Origin: Fragilaria radians
Taxonomy: Eukaryota; Bacillariophyta; Fragilariophyceae; Fragilariales; Fragilariaceae
Length of the DNA stretch: 22,100 bases
Assembly (NCBI GenBank): GCA_900642245.1
Contig: CAAAJI010000323.1
Coordinates: 22,793-44,892 of the forward strand
Reading direction: 5' to 3'
The notes under the pieces are model-generated. The model was not told where the DNA came from, ran no database searches, and saw only the letters and a list, made by a program, of their open reading frames with translations. Of the stretch, positions 1 to 10,602 are shown piece by piece. The position numbers were made by a program, and so were the translations under genes. Position 1 is the stretch's first letter. Each line of letters begins with the position of its first letter.

Positions 1-960
1 TTATACCATTGATTTAGCATTGGCATTAGGAAGATGTAATGGTAGTATTTTCATTTTTTCCCTTTTAAAACTATGGTGTTAAGACATATTTTAGATTTTT
101 CTTGCGCTTTTGTTGTAGTCTATCCACATTTCAGAAGCATTTGAGTGACAATTGCGTTAAATATTCTACCATTTACAACTGAAATTCTCGACAACATTCT
201 AGTTGATAATGATGAATAGTAACATTTAAATCAGGTACCGTTGAATTAGCTATATCCCTATTGATTTTAGTCGCTCACTCTGTAAACTCTGTACACGTAC
301 TCGATCAGTATTGCTGTTCAAACAAAACGCACAAGGGTAAAGGGTAGCACAGGCCAGATCGGATGTGAAATACTAGGATGATTCTTGAATTGGGGGGACA
401 TCGCACACATACCACATATTTCAATAGAATACATTTAAAGCATACAATGATATCACGATTTGTTATTGGTTGCGAAATTGTGCAATGTTTTTCGGTGTGC
501 AAAGAATGTTAAGTGTAAATTAAGTTAAGTGCATTTTCTTCAATATACCATTTGGTTGAGAATGATTTGCGCTTGCCACATTTTTAAGTCTATCCTCTAA
601 AAGGAATTGAAATGTTGACACGAGCGTTCGAGAATGTCCAAATCCAATACCTTTTTGGTTTATTTGAATTGTCTGACTTGTCAGTCTCTAGTAATTGGGA
701 CTGATTTTCCAGTACGCACTATTTTCTCATTGTCATCTGCTAAGATTCCAACGTTTCAAGGCTCATGTGGATAGTGCTTTAACTGTATACAAAGTTTTGA
801 TCTATATATTTACTATCGGCATTCATAGGATCGCAACGTTAAACCACTACTCAAGAATTGCTCATTTTATGTATTACCTAATGTGACTGGCTAATGATTT
901 CGAATGAAAGCTGCTATGACAAGTTTAATTATTGGAAGGCTCACTTTTGCAATTCTTTCC
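1..960. other. Intergenic spacer, no gene recognised
   Basis: AT-rich sequence with only short reading frames that begin at non-ATG codons or look random in composition. I see no tRNA-like fold, no repeat and no splice-bounded coding block. It ends at the target-site duplication of the hAT element. Confidence 0.6.
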
Positions 961-968
961 TCCATGAG
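961..968. repeat. 8-bp target-site duplication, left copy
   Basis: TCCATGAG lies directly outside the left end of the element and is repeated exactly at 2941-2948, directly outside the right end. Eight base pairs is the usual duplication length for hAT transposons. Confidence 0.93.
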
Positions 969-987
969 CAGACCACTTTATTTGTGG
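969..987 (+). repeat. hAT left terminal inverted repeat
   Basis: CAGACCACTTTATTTGTGG. It pairs with the complement of 2922-2940 with one mismatch, at the fourth base (A here, G at the other end). Confidence 0.93.
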
Positions 988-1097
988 CATTTTTCTAATA
1001 TATGCCACTATTAGCCACAAATAATTTTTTTAGAAGTCCACAATTAAATTACGCGCGGCCAACCATTTTTTTTTTGCTTCTTTCACTTTGCATTAAT

Positions 1098-2818
1098 ATG
1101 GCTACCAAGAATCAGCAAACTCCCTTCCAGCATGCCCATTTGCTGCAATTTGGGTTAAGCATTGTTGAGCATTGTCACTTTTTGAGGATGTTGAGGATGC
1201 TCCTGATATTGTTTGCGTTAAGATCAAAAATCCGATTCAATTCAGTTTGATTGTGGATTACCTAAGTGTGAGATTGTCTTTTAGAGCTGCAGCTCGTGTA
1301 GTTCAATTGACTAGGGAGCGGACTGGTTTAGCCACCTTAGGCAACATATCTGAGGGCAAAGTAGCTTCAATTGCACGGATGATTTGTGCGCATGGTTTGG
1401 AATGCATTTCAAATTTGATTTCTAATTGTTGGACGTTTTCCCTAGCCATGGATATGTCAACTCATTTTTTGACTTCGTACCTTGATATTCGAATTAGAGT
1501 GTTCTTTGCATCAAGAATCCAAAATTTTTATTTACTTGCAGTTCCAATGTTTACTCGACACACTGGTGAACAGGTTTCCATTCATGCAACCAAGGTTTTG
1601 GATTACATTTGTCCTCAATGGCAAAGAATTCTCTTGTCAATAGCAACAGATGGTGAAAGAAAAATGACTGGAAATATTCAAGGAGCTTCTACAAGATTTG
1701 AACAAGTAGCCCAACCAGGATTTTTCCGAATATGGTGTGGACTTCATCAATTGGATTTAAAACTTCAGCAGTTTTATACAAGTTTGATAGATGAAAGTTT
1801 TTACCATACCATGACAACTGCCATTTCTTACTTGCAATGCCAATACAATTTAGTTGCTGAGATGAAAACGAAAGTGCAACTAATTTCGGACACTAGATGG
1901 GAATCTATGTACAAAGTTTCTACTTGGTTTAAAGTGCATTGAGTACAATTAATGCAATGCTTTGAAGAAAGAAACCCTGTCTGCAAACCAAGCCAGAGTT
2001 GGTGGTTGCTGCTTTTGCTGATTGCAAGGATTTCAACTTCTGCTTCAATAACGTTCCGTTCTCTACAAGGATTAAGTACAAGTTTACATGCCCAACATCA
2101 AGGCTTATAAAAACGCACTTATGCTGAAATGTTTAATGCTAGTGCATTCCATATGGACAAATATGACAAACTATTGGTGCAATATCAGATGATAGTTCAC
2201 TTGTAGTACCATTTTCGGATACAGAAGTTGTCCTCGAAGATTTGGGTTCTTTTGCTGTAGAGACTCTACAAAATCTTGAAAATGAAGAAAGCAACTAATC
2301 GTTTGTAATGTATCAAAATGTGCCGTCAATTTGATAGCTGGTCTTGCAAATATTGTTGCTGAGCGAAACTCTATGAATGAGGCAGCTGAAAAAGTTCCGC
2401 CTGTATTGCCTCATCAATTGGTAACATTGAGAGACAGAGAGTTTGCTTCTATTTTACAAAACCAAAGAAGCCGCTTGTCAGAAAGGTGGACCGATGTTCA
2501 GATTGATGCAATTGAGCTAGACTTTCAGGCATTGTGTGATGCTTATGAAAGTGAAGATTCACTCTAGGCTGCACTAGACAGCTGTGATCATACAAATTCA
2601 TTTGAAACAGCCTGGAATTATGCACAAAATCTTTTCAATCACTGAAGTCTTTTTGTGGAGGCCTTGCTACTGCATTTCCGGGAACATCTAGCGCCGAAAG
2701 CGACTTTTCAATTGTTAAATGGGAAAAGAATGAAACGCGTTTTAGCCTTAGCCATTTCTTTTTGGAAGGGATTATGCATGCAAAGCAATACAATTTGCTA
2801 AATGAACTTAAAGATTAA
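1098..2818 (+). pseudogene. hAT transposase, frameshifted
   Basis: The protein would be the cut-and-paste transposase of the surrounding element. The longest intact stretch (1172-1942, about 256 codons) shows the RNase H-like core: LAMDMST with the first catalytic Asp, SIATDGERKMTG with the second Asp about 66 residues later, the WCGLHQLDL Cys/His motif, and SDTRWESMYK. The reading frame then breaks. At about 2041-2100 a different frame gives ITFRSLQGLSTSLHAQHQ; 2331-2567 is open in yet another frame; and 2651-2818 returns to the first frame with SSAESDFSIVKWEKNETR and a following Leu/Glu-rich helix, the C-terminal hAT dimerisation region carrying the catalytic Glu. An ATG at 1098 may be the original start, but its frame does not connect to 1172. 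No BED zinc finger is visible. At least three frame changes make this a pseudogene. Confidence 0.88.
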
Positions 2819-2861
2819 ATTATCTATTGGTTATTAGCCCTTAAATTAAATCCACAATCAA

Positions 2862-2930
2862 CCACAAATAACCTTTTTCAGTGCGCCACAAACAAGCTAT
2901 TTGTGTTATTTCTGGATTATTCCACAAATA
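2862..2930. repeat. Subterminal CCACAAATA cluster of the hAT element
   Basis: Four copies or near copies of CCACAAATA in 69 bp: 2862-2870, CCACAAACA at 2886-2894, TATTTGTGT at 2898-2906 (opposite orientation) and 2922-2930. Two more lie at the left end (979-987, 1015-1023). Such clusters are where hAT transposases bind; that role is inferred here. Confidence 0.7.
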
Positions 2931-2940
2931 AAGTGGCCTG
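2922..2940 (-). repeat. hAT right terminal inverted repeat
   Basis: Complement reads CAGGCCACTTTATTTGTGG, matching the left end at 18 of 19 bases. Confidence 0.93.
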
Positions 2941-2948
2941 TCCATGAG
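2941..2948. repeat. 8-bp target-site duplication, right copy
   Basis: TCCATGAG, identical to 961-968. Confidence 0.93.
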
Positions 2949-4161
2949 TGCACCGTAGGACTTTATTTTGGTTGACGTTTTTCGCTTTTGAGATGTCTAG
3001 CCTTGTAGTACAGGCGTGATGACTAGTTATTTGTCATTCCTTTATCCCACTATCTTCACATTACTTTGAGTTCTGTGCCTTTTCCTTGTAGAAAGAGACT
3101 TGCCACATCAGTTGTTTGGATGTGTGGGTGTTGTCAACCGCTTTTTTTGGAACCATTGTATTGTTCATAATTGCTCGCATATTTGCGACTTCTGTTACTT
3201 TTGTAAGATACATTTAGGTAGCATTTAAATATTAAACACTTTGCTGGCATTGCAAGTTTTTAAGCCTACTTTAGCTCTAGCCATGCTATTCCTTCTAGAA
3301 ACTATAAGGAATAAAGTAATCGGTATTGAGGTTTTGCTACAAAACAGTATGAGATGGAGCGCATAAAGATGTATCCTAGTGCCCTTATGATTCGAGTGAA
3401 TCTCCTCTTGAGGATGTGTTTGGTAACAAAACGCATATCTACTTGGAGGCTTAAGCTCAATAAAAGTTGATTATCAAGGTTTTTGGTTCTTTGATCCTAA
3501 ACATAAAGCTCAGGAATATCAAAAAATATCAAAAGGTCTAGAAGACTCATATGTCACATGTTGTAGATTTGATAAGCGAAAATTTAATTTTGACTTTCTG
3601 CCGTTACTGTCAATTTCCAAAGCCTCCAATAGACTTCATGTCAAAAGATTAATCTTGATTTCATATACTGTTTGATTTCATCAAGGCAGAAGCCCTTACG
3701 GCTCTTCAAAAATGTACTTTTACCAATACTTTACAGAACCAGCTGAAGCATGTCAAATCGATATGACAATCATCCTTTGCCACTAAGTATGGAATGTAAG
3801 TTACAACCCAACTATATCCAAGCTCGATAATTATTGCTTTCATAAAACCCTACTTAAAGTTCTATAATGATTCCGTTTTCTCCGAGTAACAGTAACTTCA
3901 GGCAACAGTTTTAGGTATACATGCTTTACAGTGAGATATAGAAAAATTGCAATGATAAATTAGAATATCTAAATAGATTATTTTTTATTCTTTAGTCTTG
4001 TGTAGTCTTAGAACTTCTCTCAAGGAGAATTTCGTGACCCTTCGCAAGAAATGTTCATGAATTCTCTTGAAGAATTAGATCTTGTTCTAACGCTTCTTCC
4101 TAACTGTTTAGACAATTTTCTTTACTTGTTCATAAGGACAAGATGGTGATAAATAAAGATA
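2949..4161. other. Intergenic spacer, no gene recognised
   Basis: AT-rich, with stops frequent in all frames. No conserved protein motif, tRNA-like fold or tandem repeat was seen. Confidence 0.6.
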
Positions 4162-4236
4162 AGTTAGTTTAGATCTTTAGACTCTCTGTTATTAGAGAGC
4201 TAACTCCTTAATTTGATCTTTAAATAAAATAGATCA
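4162..4236. repeat. Two adjacent hairpin-forming inverted repeats
   Basis: First, AGTTAG (4162-4167) pairs with CTAACT (4200-4205), enclosing an inner stem CTCTCT (4182-4187) with AGAGAG (4194-4199) and a 6-base loop; an unpaired 14-base segment sits on the left side. Second, TGATCT (4214-4219) pairs with AGATCA (4231-4236) around an 11-base AT loop. Their role is unknown; they could be the end of a decayed mobile element or part of a transcript. In AT-rich DNA the second stem alone could be chance. Confidence 0.45.
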
Positions 4237-4881
4237 TTATTATAGCAGTCCTAGATTCGATCCGGTGCTGGATTGTAAAATGATGCTTTCCATTTATAAG
4301 CAATGCGTAATCTTCACTAAGTTAGGCTAGTGAATCATTGATCACATTTAAACTTGTGGTAGATTTTTATAGGCTGGTTTACTTTTAACTATCCATAGTT
4401 AAATTAGTAATTATAAGCATATAAAAATTCTACTACTGCTTGCTATGCAATAACGGTTCAGGGTGTCTCCTTGTGCCGGTACACGCACACATCTCTTAGT
4501 TTATTATTTGGATATTAAACTGCTATTGTTTACATCCTATTGTATTAAGGATGAGCTTTTTGATCCTTCAGCCAAGGTAGGTCAATACAAGAGAACAAAA
4601 CCCTTTTTCTTAAATGGAAATCATGTTTTTATCTCTCTCTTTTTAGTCATTGACAGGGTTGAGGTTGAGCTTTGGCATTATCATTTTCTACGCGAATGCA
4701 GTCATTAAATGAAGATTTGTTCTGTGGAGCGGCAAGCAAAACTAAAATAAGAGCATGGAAAAGAGCTCTTTTTTGAAATTCAATGCTACAATGTTGACCC
4801 TTTGTTGCACAAAATATGTTCTTTTGATGCAGTATCTGTCATCATGTTATACACTTTGACACGAAAACATTATTACAAAGT
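4237..4881. other. Spacer without a supportable gene
   Basis: One 81-codon open stretch (4463-4708) has no ATG at its start and a composition typical of random AT-rich DNA. Nothing else was seen. Confidence 0.5.
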
Positions 4882-5375
4882 CTAATATATCTTGAGATTT
4901 CCGCTGATACTTTGGCATGAGACTTCACACAAGTTTGGATTAGAGGTCATGATTAAATAATGGTTATACACAATTGAGGTTTTACAAAGTCTTGCACTAG
5001 GGCTATAAAATTGTGGAAAAGTTTGCTCCATATTATCTTGAACAAACAAATTCTTCAATAGACCTTTAAAATTTACTAGTTGATTAGTATAGCTCGCCAT
5101 TAAGCACAGACCATCCACAAAGGTTAGTTTGCACCTTGTGAATGAAAGTAGTTCCATATTTGAAAATGCTAACTGTTTGAAAGTCATCCCTGAAATGAGA
5201 TATAAGAGATTGGGATGAGAAGGTCAATGAGCATGATATGGTCCACGAGATTTTTCATTATGGCATTCTTTTTTTGTTGAACCCAAAGAGCTTCATAATG
5301 CTGATGTTGTTGGTCCATTAGTCCAGTAGTCATTTGGAAGATTGTCAATAAAGTGATCTTACTTACGTAGAGCAA
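4882..5375 (-). pseudogene. Two overlapping minus-strand ORFs, possibly one broken gene
   Basis: On the minus strand, 5375-5184 encodes about 63 residues, including DQQHQHYEALWVQQKKNAIM. It ends in TGA overlapping the ATG of a second frame at 5187-4882 of 101 residues that includes FTRCKLTFVDGLCLMASYTN. The change of frame in the middle of an otherwise continuous open stretch suggests a decayed coding sequence, perhaps of a transposase. I do not recognise the family, and the peptide gives no catalytic motif I can name. A chance pair of ORFs in AT-rich DNA remains quite possible. Confidence 0.25.
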
Positions 5376-5739
5376 TATTTTGAGTCATTTAAAAGGTTAG
5401 ATTAGTGGAGTAATTTTTGTCAACAAACTGCCATAAAAAATGCATCTTATATGTAATTAATTTCAATGAAGAATCATCTCAAGTGTTTCCCAAAGCAGAA
5501 ACTGAGTTTGACATGCACTCTATGCCTAAGTGGAGTTGAATACCACAGTCAGAGTGATTGAAGGGAATGTAGAATAACATCTACTGTATGGAACACCTCT
5601 GATGAAACCAAAATTTATAACATGAGATTACCTTTGTACAATATTTGGCATCATTAATCAATTTTGTAAGTTAACATGTTGTTTACACTTAGACTTGAAC
5701 TCCTATTCAACAACCAACTATTGCTGTCAAAAATTATAA
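5376..5739. other. Spacer and probable 3' UTR of the lysine-rich gene
   Basis: No coding signal. The bases just below 5740 follow the stop of the minus-strand gene and should hold its 3' untranslated region. No clear AATAAA is needed or seen in this lineage. Confidence 0.5.
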
Positions 5740-7043
5740 TCAAACTTTGAAGAACTTTTTCCATGCAGACTTTTTCTTTGATCTTTCAAAAAATTCATTC
5801 AAGTCTCCTACTTGTGCAGTGTCAGCTTCATTTCTTGCTAGAGACTTTACTCCAATGGATGGTCCAGAGGCTTCTATCCATGGATGACTCAAATGTTGCT
5901 GGCCCACTGCTTGAGCTCCTGATGAGTCACCTGTAGGTTGTTGTTTTATTACTTCATGCAGCAAACAAGGTTGATAGGATGGTACAGGAAAATGTTGATA
6001 ATCTTGGAAGTAATCCTCTGTCTTTTTTAGTATTGATTTTGGCTTCAACGTTTTGGTATCCAAGCTTGTATCATTGACTTCTGAACCACTTGCGCAGAAT
6101 GCTTTACATTGCCAATCTCTTCCTCACCAACCAAATTTAAACTTGGAAGATCAGATTTCTCTTTCTTTCCCATCTTGCTCTTCTTTTTTTTCTTTTCCTT
6201 TTTTTTCTTAGCAGACTTCTTCTTTTCCTTTCTAGTCAACTTTTCATGCATTTCCACGTAGCGTGCTGAAAGCTCAGCAGGGCTAAGGCTGCAAAGCTCT
6301 TTAGAAATAGTTACATCATTATCACCGGGATTCTTAAGCCTCTCAAGAAGGCGTGCTGCTGTGTTCTTTGTAGATTCAGATATTCCAGTTTTACCAGTGT
6401 TTTGCGTGCATATTGACATTACGACCGAAATTTCATCAATGTTGTTACTATCATCAATATCCGCTGTGTCATTCAAGGAATCAGAACCAGTCATTTCTGT
6501 AAGAGCTCGGCTGCTTAACATGCTCACCATCTTTGCCTTCCTAAATTCAAAACCTCGAGCTTCGAGTGCTTTCCGAGTATTCGATGGGTCATTTTTAAAG
6601 TATTGCTGGTACAGTCTAACAAATTTCTCCTCTTCCTCCACAATTTTGGCAAATTGTGCTACAATCTCACTGAGAGCTATTGGATCTGGACTAACATTGA
6701 AGTCACCAAATTCACAACCCGAGACTTTAAAATCGTTTTCCACTTCTATTGTGTTCCCATCGTCTTTAGTTGATGACTTACATGAGCTTTGTGTAACTTC
6801 TTTTTCATCGCCATTGTTATAAATGCGAAGAATACGCTCATCTGAAGAGTGGGATAGAGCTGTTCTTGCCAAACTTTCACATAAGTTAACTTCATTTTCA
6901 TTGGGAGTGGATACCGTAAAGTTAGAAAGAATCGTTGATGGGGTCGTTGGGCTAAGCGAAGACAGCACTTTCGAAAAGTCGGCTAAGTGACTGATGAAAT
7001 CATCATCGTTATTCGGGTTGTCACAAGGACTGTAATAGTCCAT
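5740..7043 (-). CDS. Hypothetical lysine-rich protein, probably two exons
   Basis: Exon 1 runs 7043-6128 and exon 2 6080-5740, giving 418 residues. The ATG at 7043 is the first after an in-frame TAA roughly 65 nt upstream. Without splicing the first frame stops at 6045 and the second frame has no ATG; removing a 47-nt GT-AG segment joins them exactly. The N-terminal half is acidic and Ser/Thr-rich. A predicted helical segment follows (IVAQFAKIVEEEEKFVRLYQ), then LSPAELSARYVEMHEKLTRK. Residues 271-296 are almost all lysine, a likely nuclear localisation or nucleic-acid-binding tract. The C-terminus ends in FFERSKKKSAWKKFFKV, which looks like a short conserved motif. I do not recognise the family. 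Nuclear location is inferred from charge. The alternative to the intron is a frameshift in the sequence or in the gene. Confidence 0.72.
6081..6127 (-). other. Proposed 47-nt intron in the lysine-rich gene
   Basis: On the minus strand, donor GTGAGG begins at 6127 and acceptor GTGGTTCAG ends at 6081. The length leaves remainder 2 on division by 3, which is what is needed to join the two frames, and the junction codon becomes GAA (Glu). It is shorter than the introns of the ATRX gene (58-78 nt) and lacks an obvious CTAAY branch site. An alternative acceptor three bases further on would also keep frame. Confidence 0.55.
6153..6230 (-). other. Lysine-rich tract within the coding sequence
   Basis: Residues 271-296 of the minus-strand protein contain runs such as KKKKEKKKKK, encoded by purine-only AAG/AAA/GAA codons. 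On the plus strand this appears as a long pyrimidine run. The run of A-rich codons is a place where length errors and slippage are likely. Confidence 0.7.
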
Positions 7044-9591
7044 TAATTCATAGATGTAATGTCGATGTTTCAGAGAGCTTAGATCCTTACTTTCTTGAGG
7101 TTAGACGCTGACGCGAAAAGAAGACATGCAAATATTTAAGAGAAGTAAAAGTCTTTTCATTACAAGAAGAAAACGAGTTATATACGATCACAGAAGAATT
7201 AGTCATTTTCTCTGGTTCAGGTATTAGGCAACGCTTTCGATTGTATTTTTTGAACTGAGATATAGAAAGTCAGAAATCATGATCAACAAAAGGAAAACAT
7301 CCTTTTCAATATATGTACATGACATACAAAAACCACTTAAGTAATTCTCGTTTTACTTAGCCTAAAGGAATACCAACTGATTCTTACCCTAAAGTCTTTT
7401 TTGTCACTGTCGACGTCAACCAAGTTGTAAACAAAGACATTAGTTGCCAATGCCTTCCAATTGGTGCATACCTCCTGCATGCCCCAGACACTGCTAAGAT
7501 TTCTAAAGTATATCATCAAATTATTGAAGAGTTGAGTAAAATAGTGACAGCAGTTTTAGAATGAATAAAGAGGAAACAAACGAGTTCCAGATGTTGGTAT
7601 AGAGAAACAAACTTGACTAAAATGATTTATCTTCTACCCTCCCTAAAAATTGGCTATTTTGTCGATGTGATCCAGGTTGCTGAATTCGCTTAAGAAATGA
7701 ATCCGTTCAGGCATCCTTCACTTGATAATTCCTTACAGACGGATTGGCACATACGTGGGATGAGTTCACGGTAAGTTCTTTACTTTGGAGTATTCTTAAT
7801 GCCAATAATTGCTTTTGGCAAAACTCCTGATTCAATTAAATGCTTCATGAATGCAACTCAGCAATGTCAATGTTCACTATCAAGTCAAAGGAAATAATTG
7901 AGTTCTTTTAACATCAATGCATTGACAAACACATTTCTGCACAACAATTATAATGTGGGGAATATGAAGCAAAAGATAAATAACGGATGAAAAAATCATC
8001 TGAGATGATGTGGTGGTCAAGACTTCCAGCAGATATATCTGGGTATTGCAAAATCATGTGAAAAAGGGCGTTTGGGATCAAAGCATCAGCACGAAGGGTG
8101 AAGGAGGAATCATGATCATGAACACGAGCTCTGAAACCTGTAGGTCTACAGTAATCCCAGCTTTATCAGCAAAGAAGTTTATTTCAACCATTCTGATTTT
8201 GTTCGGCAAAGAGGTTCTAAATATATTAGAAGAGTGATAGTTTACACATCCGAATTCCCAAAGCTTTCAAGATGAGTATGAAATCTGAAGAATCGCCTAA
8301 CTAATGGACTTTCTTAGAAGCAATAGCATTACAATTTTTAATGAATGTCATATGAATGGCCTACAGTGTTTGAATAATTTTTCACAAACCTTTTCCACAA
8401 CAATCCTCATCCTACCAAGCTTTATTGTTAAGTATCAAATACCTACTAAGGATCTAAATGGGACAACACAGCATAAAGTGTAAGTAGTTGACGTCAAGGC
8501 ATACGATGCAAACAAATCTAGAGAAGCCATCTAACATAAAATGCAACCCGTAGACTTTGTAATATTCCTCATAGAAGGAGTAAATGAAAATGCATTCAAT
8601 GATCAGTACGATATGCTAGCAAATAAGAGAGTCTTTACACTCAACAATTTATTAGGAACTTTCACCAAAGTTGAGGATAGAGTTAAAGCTGAAAACCGTC
8701 TCCCTGAATATTGCAATGAAGGCATACTGATGCATTAAGGTGTTTTAGAGAATGACATGGAGCAGATCTTTCTGCATGGAGTTCACAAGAAAATAAAGTT
8801 AAATTAAAAAACATTTCCATCACAAGTTCATCCAGGCCACGGTAAGGCAGTGAATGAAATAGCATACTCTGCATCAGGAGTCTAACCAAGTAAGGGTATG
8901 ATTTTAAAACAATCCAAGAAGAATGAATTAAGCTCCAAGACAAATTTATCAATGACATGCAAACTTTATTCAATTAAAATAGAATTTCAACGCAGAGAAT
9001 ACCTTTGCTTAGAGAAAATGATTCAATATATCATAGAAATGAGCAACAACCAAACAATCATTCTATTGGGTCTCGGTCCGTCAATTTCAACAGACTATAT
9101 CTTTGAGCTATTTCAATGGCGATTATGACTGATAAATCTGGAAAACGTATTGAGCAGAACGTATATGATCAAAACCGTGCCACTCTGGTAAAATGAAACT
9201 CCCATATAAATTGGGAACGGTACCTAGACGCAATGAAAATGCGACGCATACTATGTCTAATGAAAATGATGCGCAATTTCACACCTAATAAAGAACTCAT
9301 GTATCGAAGAAATGCCACGAAAATTAGGTTTCCATGTTGCAATTGATGATCAGTTCTTGTTTACGGATTGGATAGATACTGCAACATGTACCTCTTTCTC
9401 TATATTTGAATCTAGGCTAAATTTGAATCATATTATTTTGAATTATGAAACTTTCTGTATGGAAAATGAAGAGCGTTAAAACAGAGATTCATCACAACTA
9501 CAAAGGGATCTGAGAAATAGAAATTTCTCACGTAAATCAATAGTAAATTACACTGAGAACAAGAAAGAATTGCTTGCAAGGATTCTCATTC
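7044..9591. other. Long intergenic spacer
   Basis: About 2.5 kb of AT-rich sequence. The first bases next to 7043 must hold the promoter and 5' UTR of the minus-strand gene. Several ORFs of 60-96 codons occur (around 7337-7519, 8010-8237, 8541-8738, 8683-8973, 8898-9128), most lacking ATG starts and none with a motif I recognise. The 7519-7337 minus-strand stretch has a donor-like GGTAAGAATC and a coding-like peptide (TNWKALATNVFVYNLVDVDS), so a fragment of a real exon there cannot be excluded. Confidence 0.5.
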
Positions 9592-10602
9592 ATGCGGCCA
9601 AAAATAGCCACCCCAAGGACTTCTAGACTGAGAATGCTATCCCGGAGACCTTCAGACAATGAATTCAATCAAATAGTGTGCATGGTGCATGCAAGTTTTG
9701 ATGTTATTGTCTGAATGATTGACAATCATCCCATATTCTACTACGACTCCAGCAATCAACGAAGAGAAGTTTGGATCCAGGCAATGGTGGCATTTGAGCT
9801 TCTAGACACTGTTGCAAATGTTGCATCAGTTGGACACGCTGCAAGAGGAACAAGAATATCAAATAACAACATAACTTTTAATTTTGTTAAATTTTTCGAT
9901 GCTGCGATTTCTGTACAGTGTGAATTTACCAAGTGGTTGGATCCAAGTTGCAGGGAACTCCTTTCTAGAGCACTCTTGAGTGAGCACAGTTTCCAAACGT
10001 TGTTTGAGTTGTTGATGGCTCCCACATTCACTTTTTCCAAGAAAGCTGCAATGGACTATGAATATTGAAGTGTTATGCACATGAAAGAGCAGATACTCAA
10101 TCAATGTTCAGATTGTGAGAGGTCATCAAAAGAGTATCACATTTGTCCAGGTCAGATGGCCAGGTATTGCCTTTTTTGGACGGTACTCTCCCAATATCCT
10201 GGGTCTTTATCTTTTCTAGATGGTTCTTACTAGAAGATTTAGGCTAAAGTGGCGAGTATGCAAGATGACGTGCTGCAATCCCAGTGCTCCAGATGCAGGC
10301 AGCAGAGGCTTTTATTGTGTCTTTTTTTAGGTTGATTGCAAAACTTGTCATTGGTGTTGAAGAGGGAAAATGGTCTTCTCTGTGAGGCATTAGGACACAT
10401 TAAAGAGTTAAGAGTCATTAATTGTCATATTGCTACAGTGTTTGTGCTACACAATATTTCGGCCCAACTCAATGACAAATGGACTCGTTTCTTGGAAGAA
10501 GGCATTCCAGAGGCCGCCAAAGCAACAGTGGCTGATGCTGAGCTGTTGGATGGAGATGGATTGAGAAGTACAATAAAGCAATTAGTTTTAAATTGTGCCT
10601 GA
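9592..10602 (+). pseudogene. PIF/Harbinger-type transposase relic
   Basis: A single frame runs from an ATG at 9592 to a stop at 10600-10602 but is interrupted by in-frame stops at 9712, 10066, 10231 and 10333. The peptide follows the order of PIF/Harbinger transposases: an N-terminal segment with RMLSRRPSDNEFNQIV; a helix-turn-helix-like part with PIFYYDSSNQRREVWIQAMV and RGTRISNNNITFNFVKFFDA, ending at CEFTKWLDPSCRELL; YPGSLSFLDGSY, where the Asp (10219-10221) fits the first catalytic residue; and a C-terminal part with VINCHIATVFVLHNISAQLN followed by a DGDGLRSTI ending. Only about 75 codons separate FLDGS from VLHN, so the stretch with the second Asp and the Glu seems to be missing. Assignment is by remembered family pattern. 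No terminal repeats or target duplication were found. Confidence 0.62.

Larger units (their letters stand above)
969..2940 (+). mobile_element. hAT-superfamily DNA transposon, non-autonomous through decay
   Basis: A 1,972-bp element bounded by an exact 8-bp duplication (TCCATGAG) and by terminal inverted repeats. The left end reads CAGACCACTTTATTTGTGG and the right end, read inwards on the minus strand, reads CAGGCCACTTTATTTGTGG: 18 of 19 match. The CAG...CTG ends, the 8-bp duplication and the encoded protein all agree with hAT. Copies of CCACAAATA or a close variant, on either strand, cluster near both ends (979-987, 1015-1023, 2862-2870, 2886-2894, 2898-2906, 2922-2930), as expected of subterminal transposase-binding sites. 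The transposase frame is broken, so the copy cannot move by itself. Perfect target duplication and near-perfect ends suggest an insertion that is not very old. Confidence 0.93.

Noticed and set aside
4240..4275. tRNA-like T-loop (GATTCGATCC)
   Set aside because: The flanking bases do not pair as a T stem, and no D arm, anticodon arm or acceptor stem can be built around it.
4463..4708. 81-codon plus-strand ORF
   Set aside because: No ATG at its start, random-looking composition and no neighbouring splice signals.
8541..8738. Possible retrotransposon gag-like peptide (ANKRVFTLNNLLGTFTKVED)
   Set aside because: Only a vague resemblance in a 65-codon ORF; no zinc knuckle, protease, integrase or reverse transcriptase motif nearby and no LTR pair.
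9756..10104. Minus-strand ORFs of 81-94 codons
   Set aside because: Antisense shadows of the PIF/Harbinger relic, whose plus-strand frame explains the conservation-like pattern.
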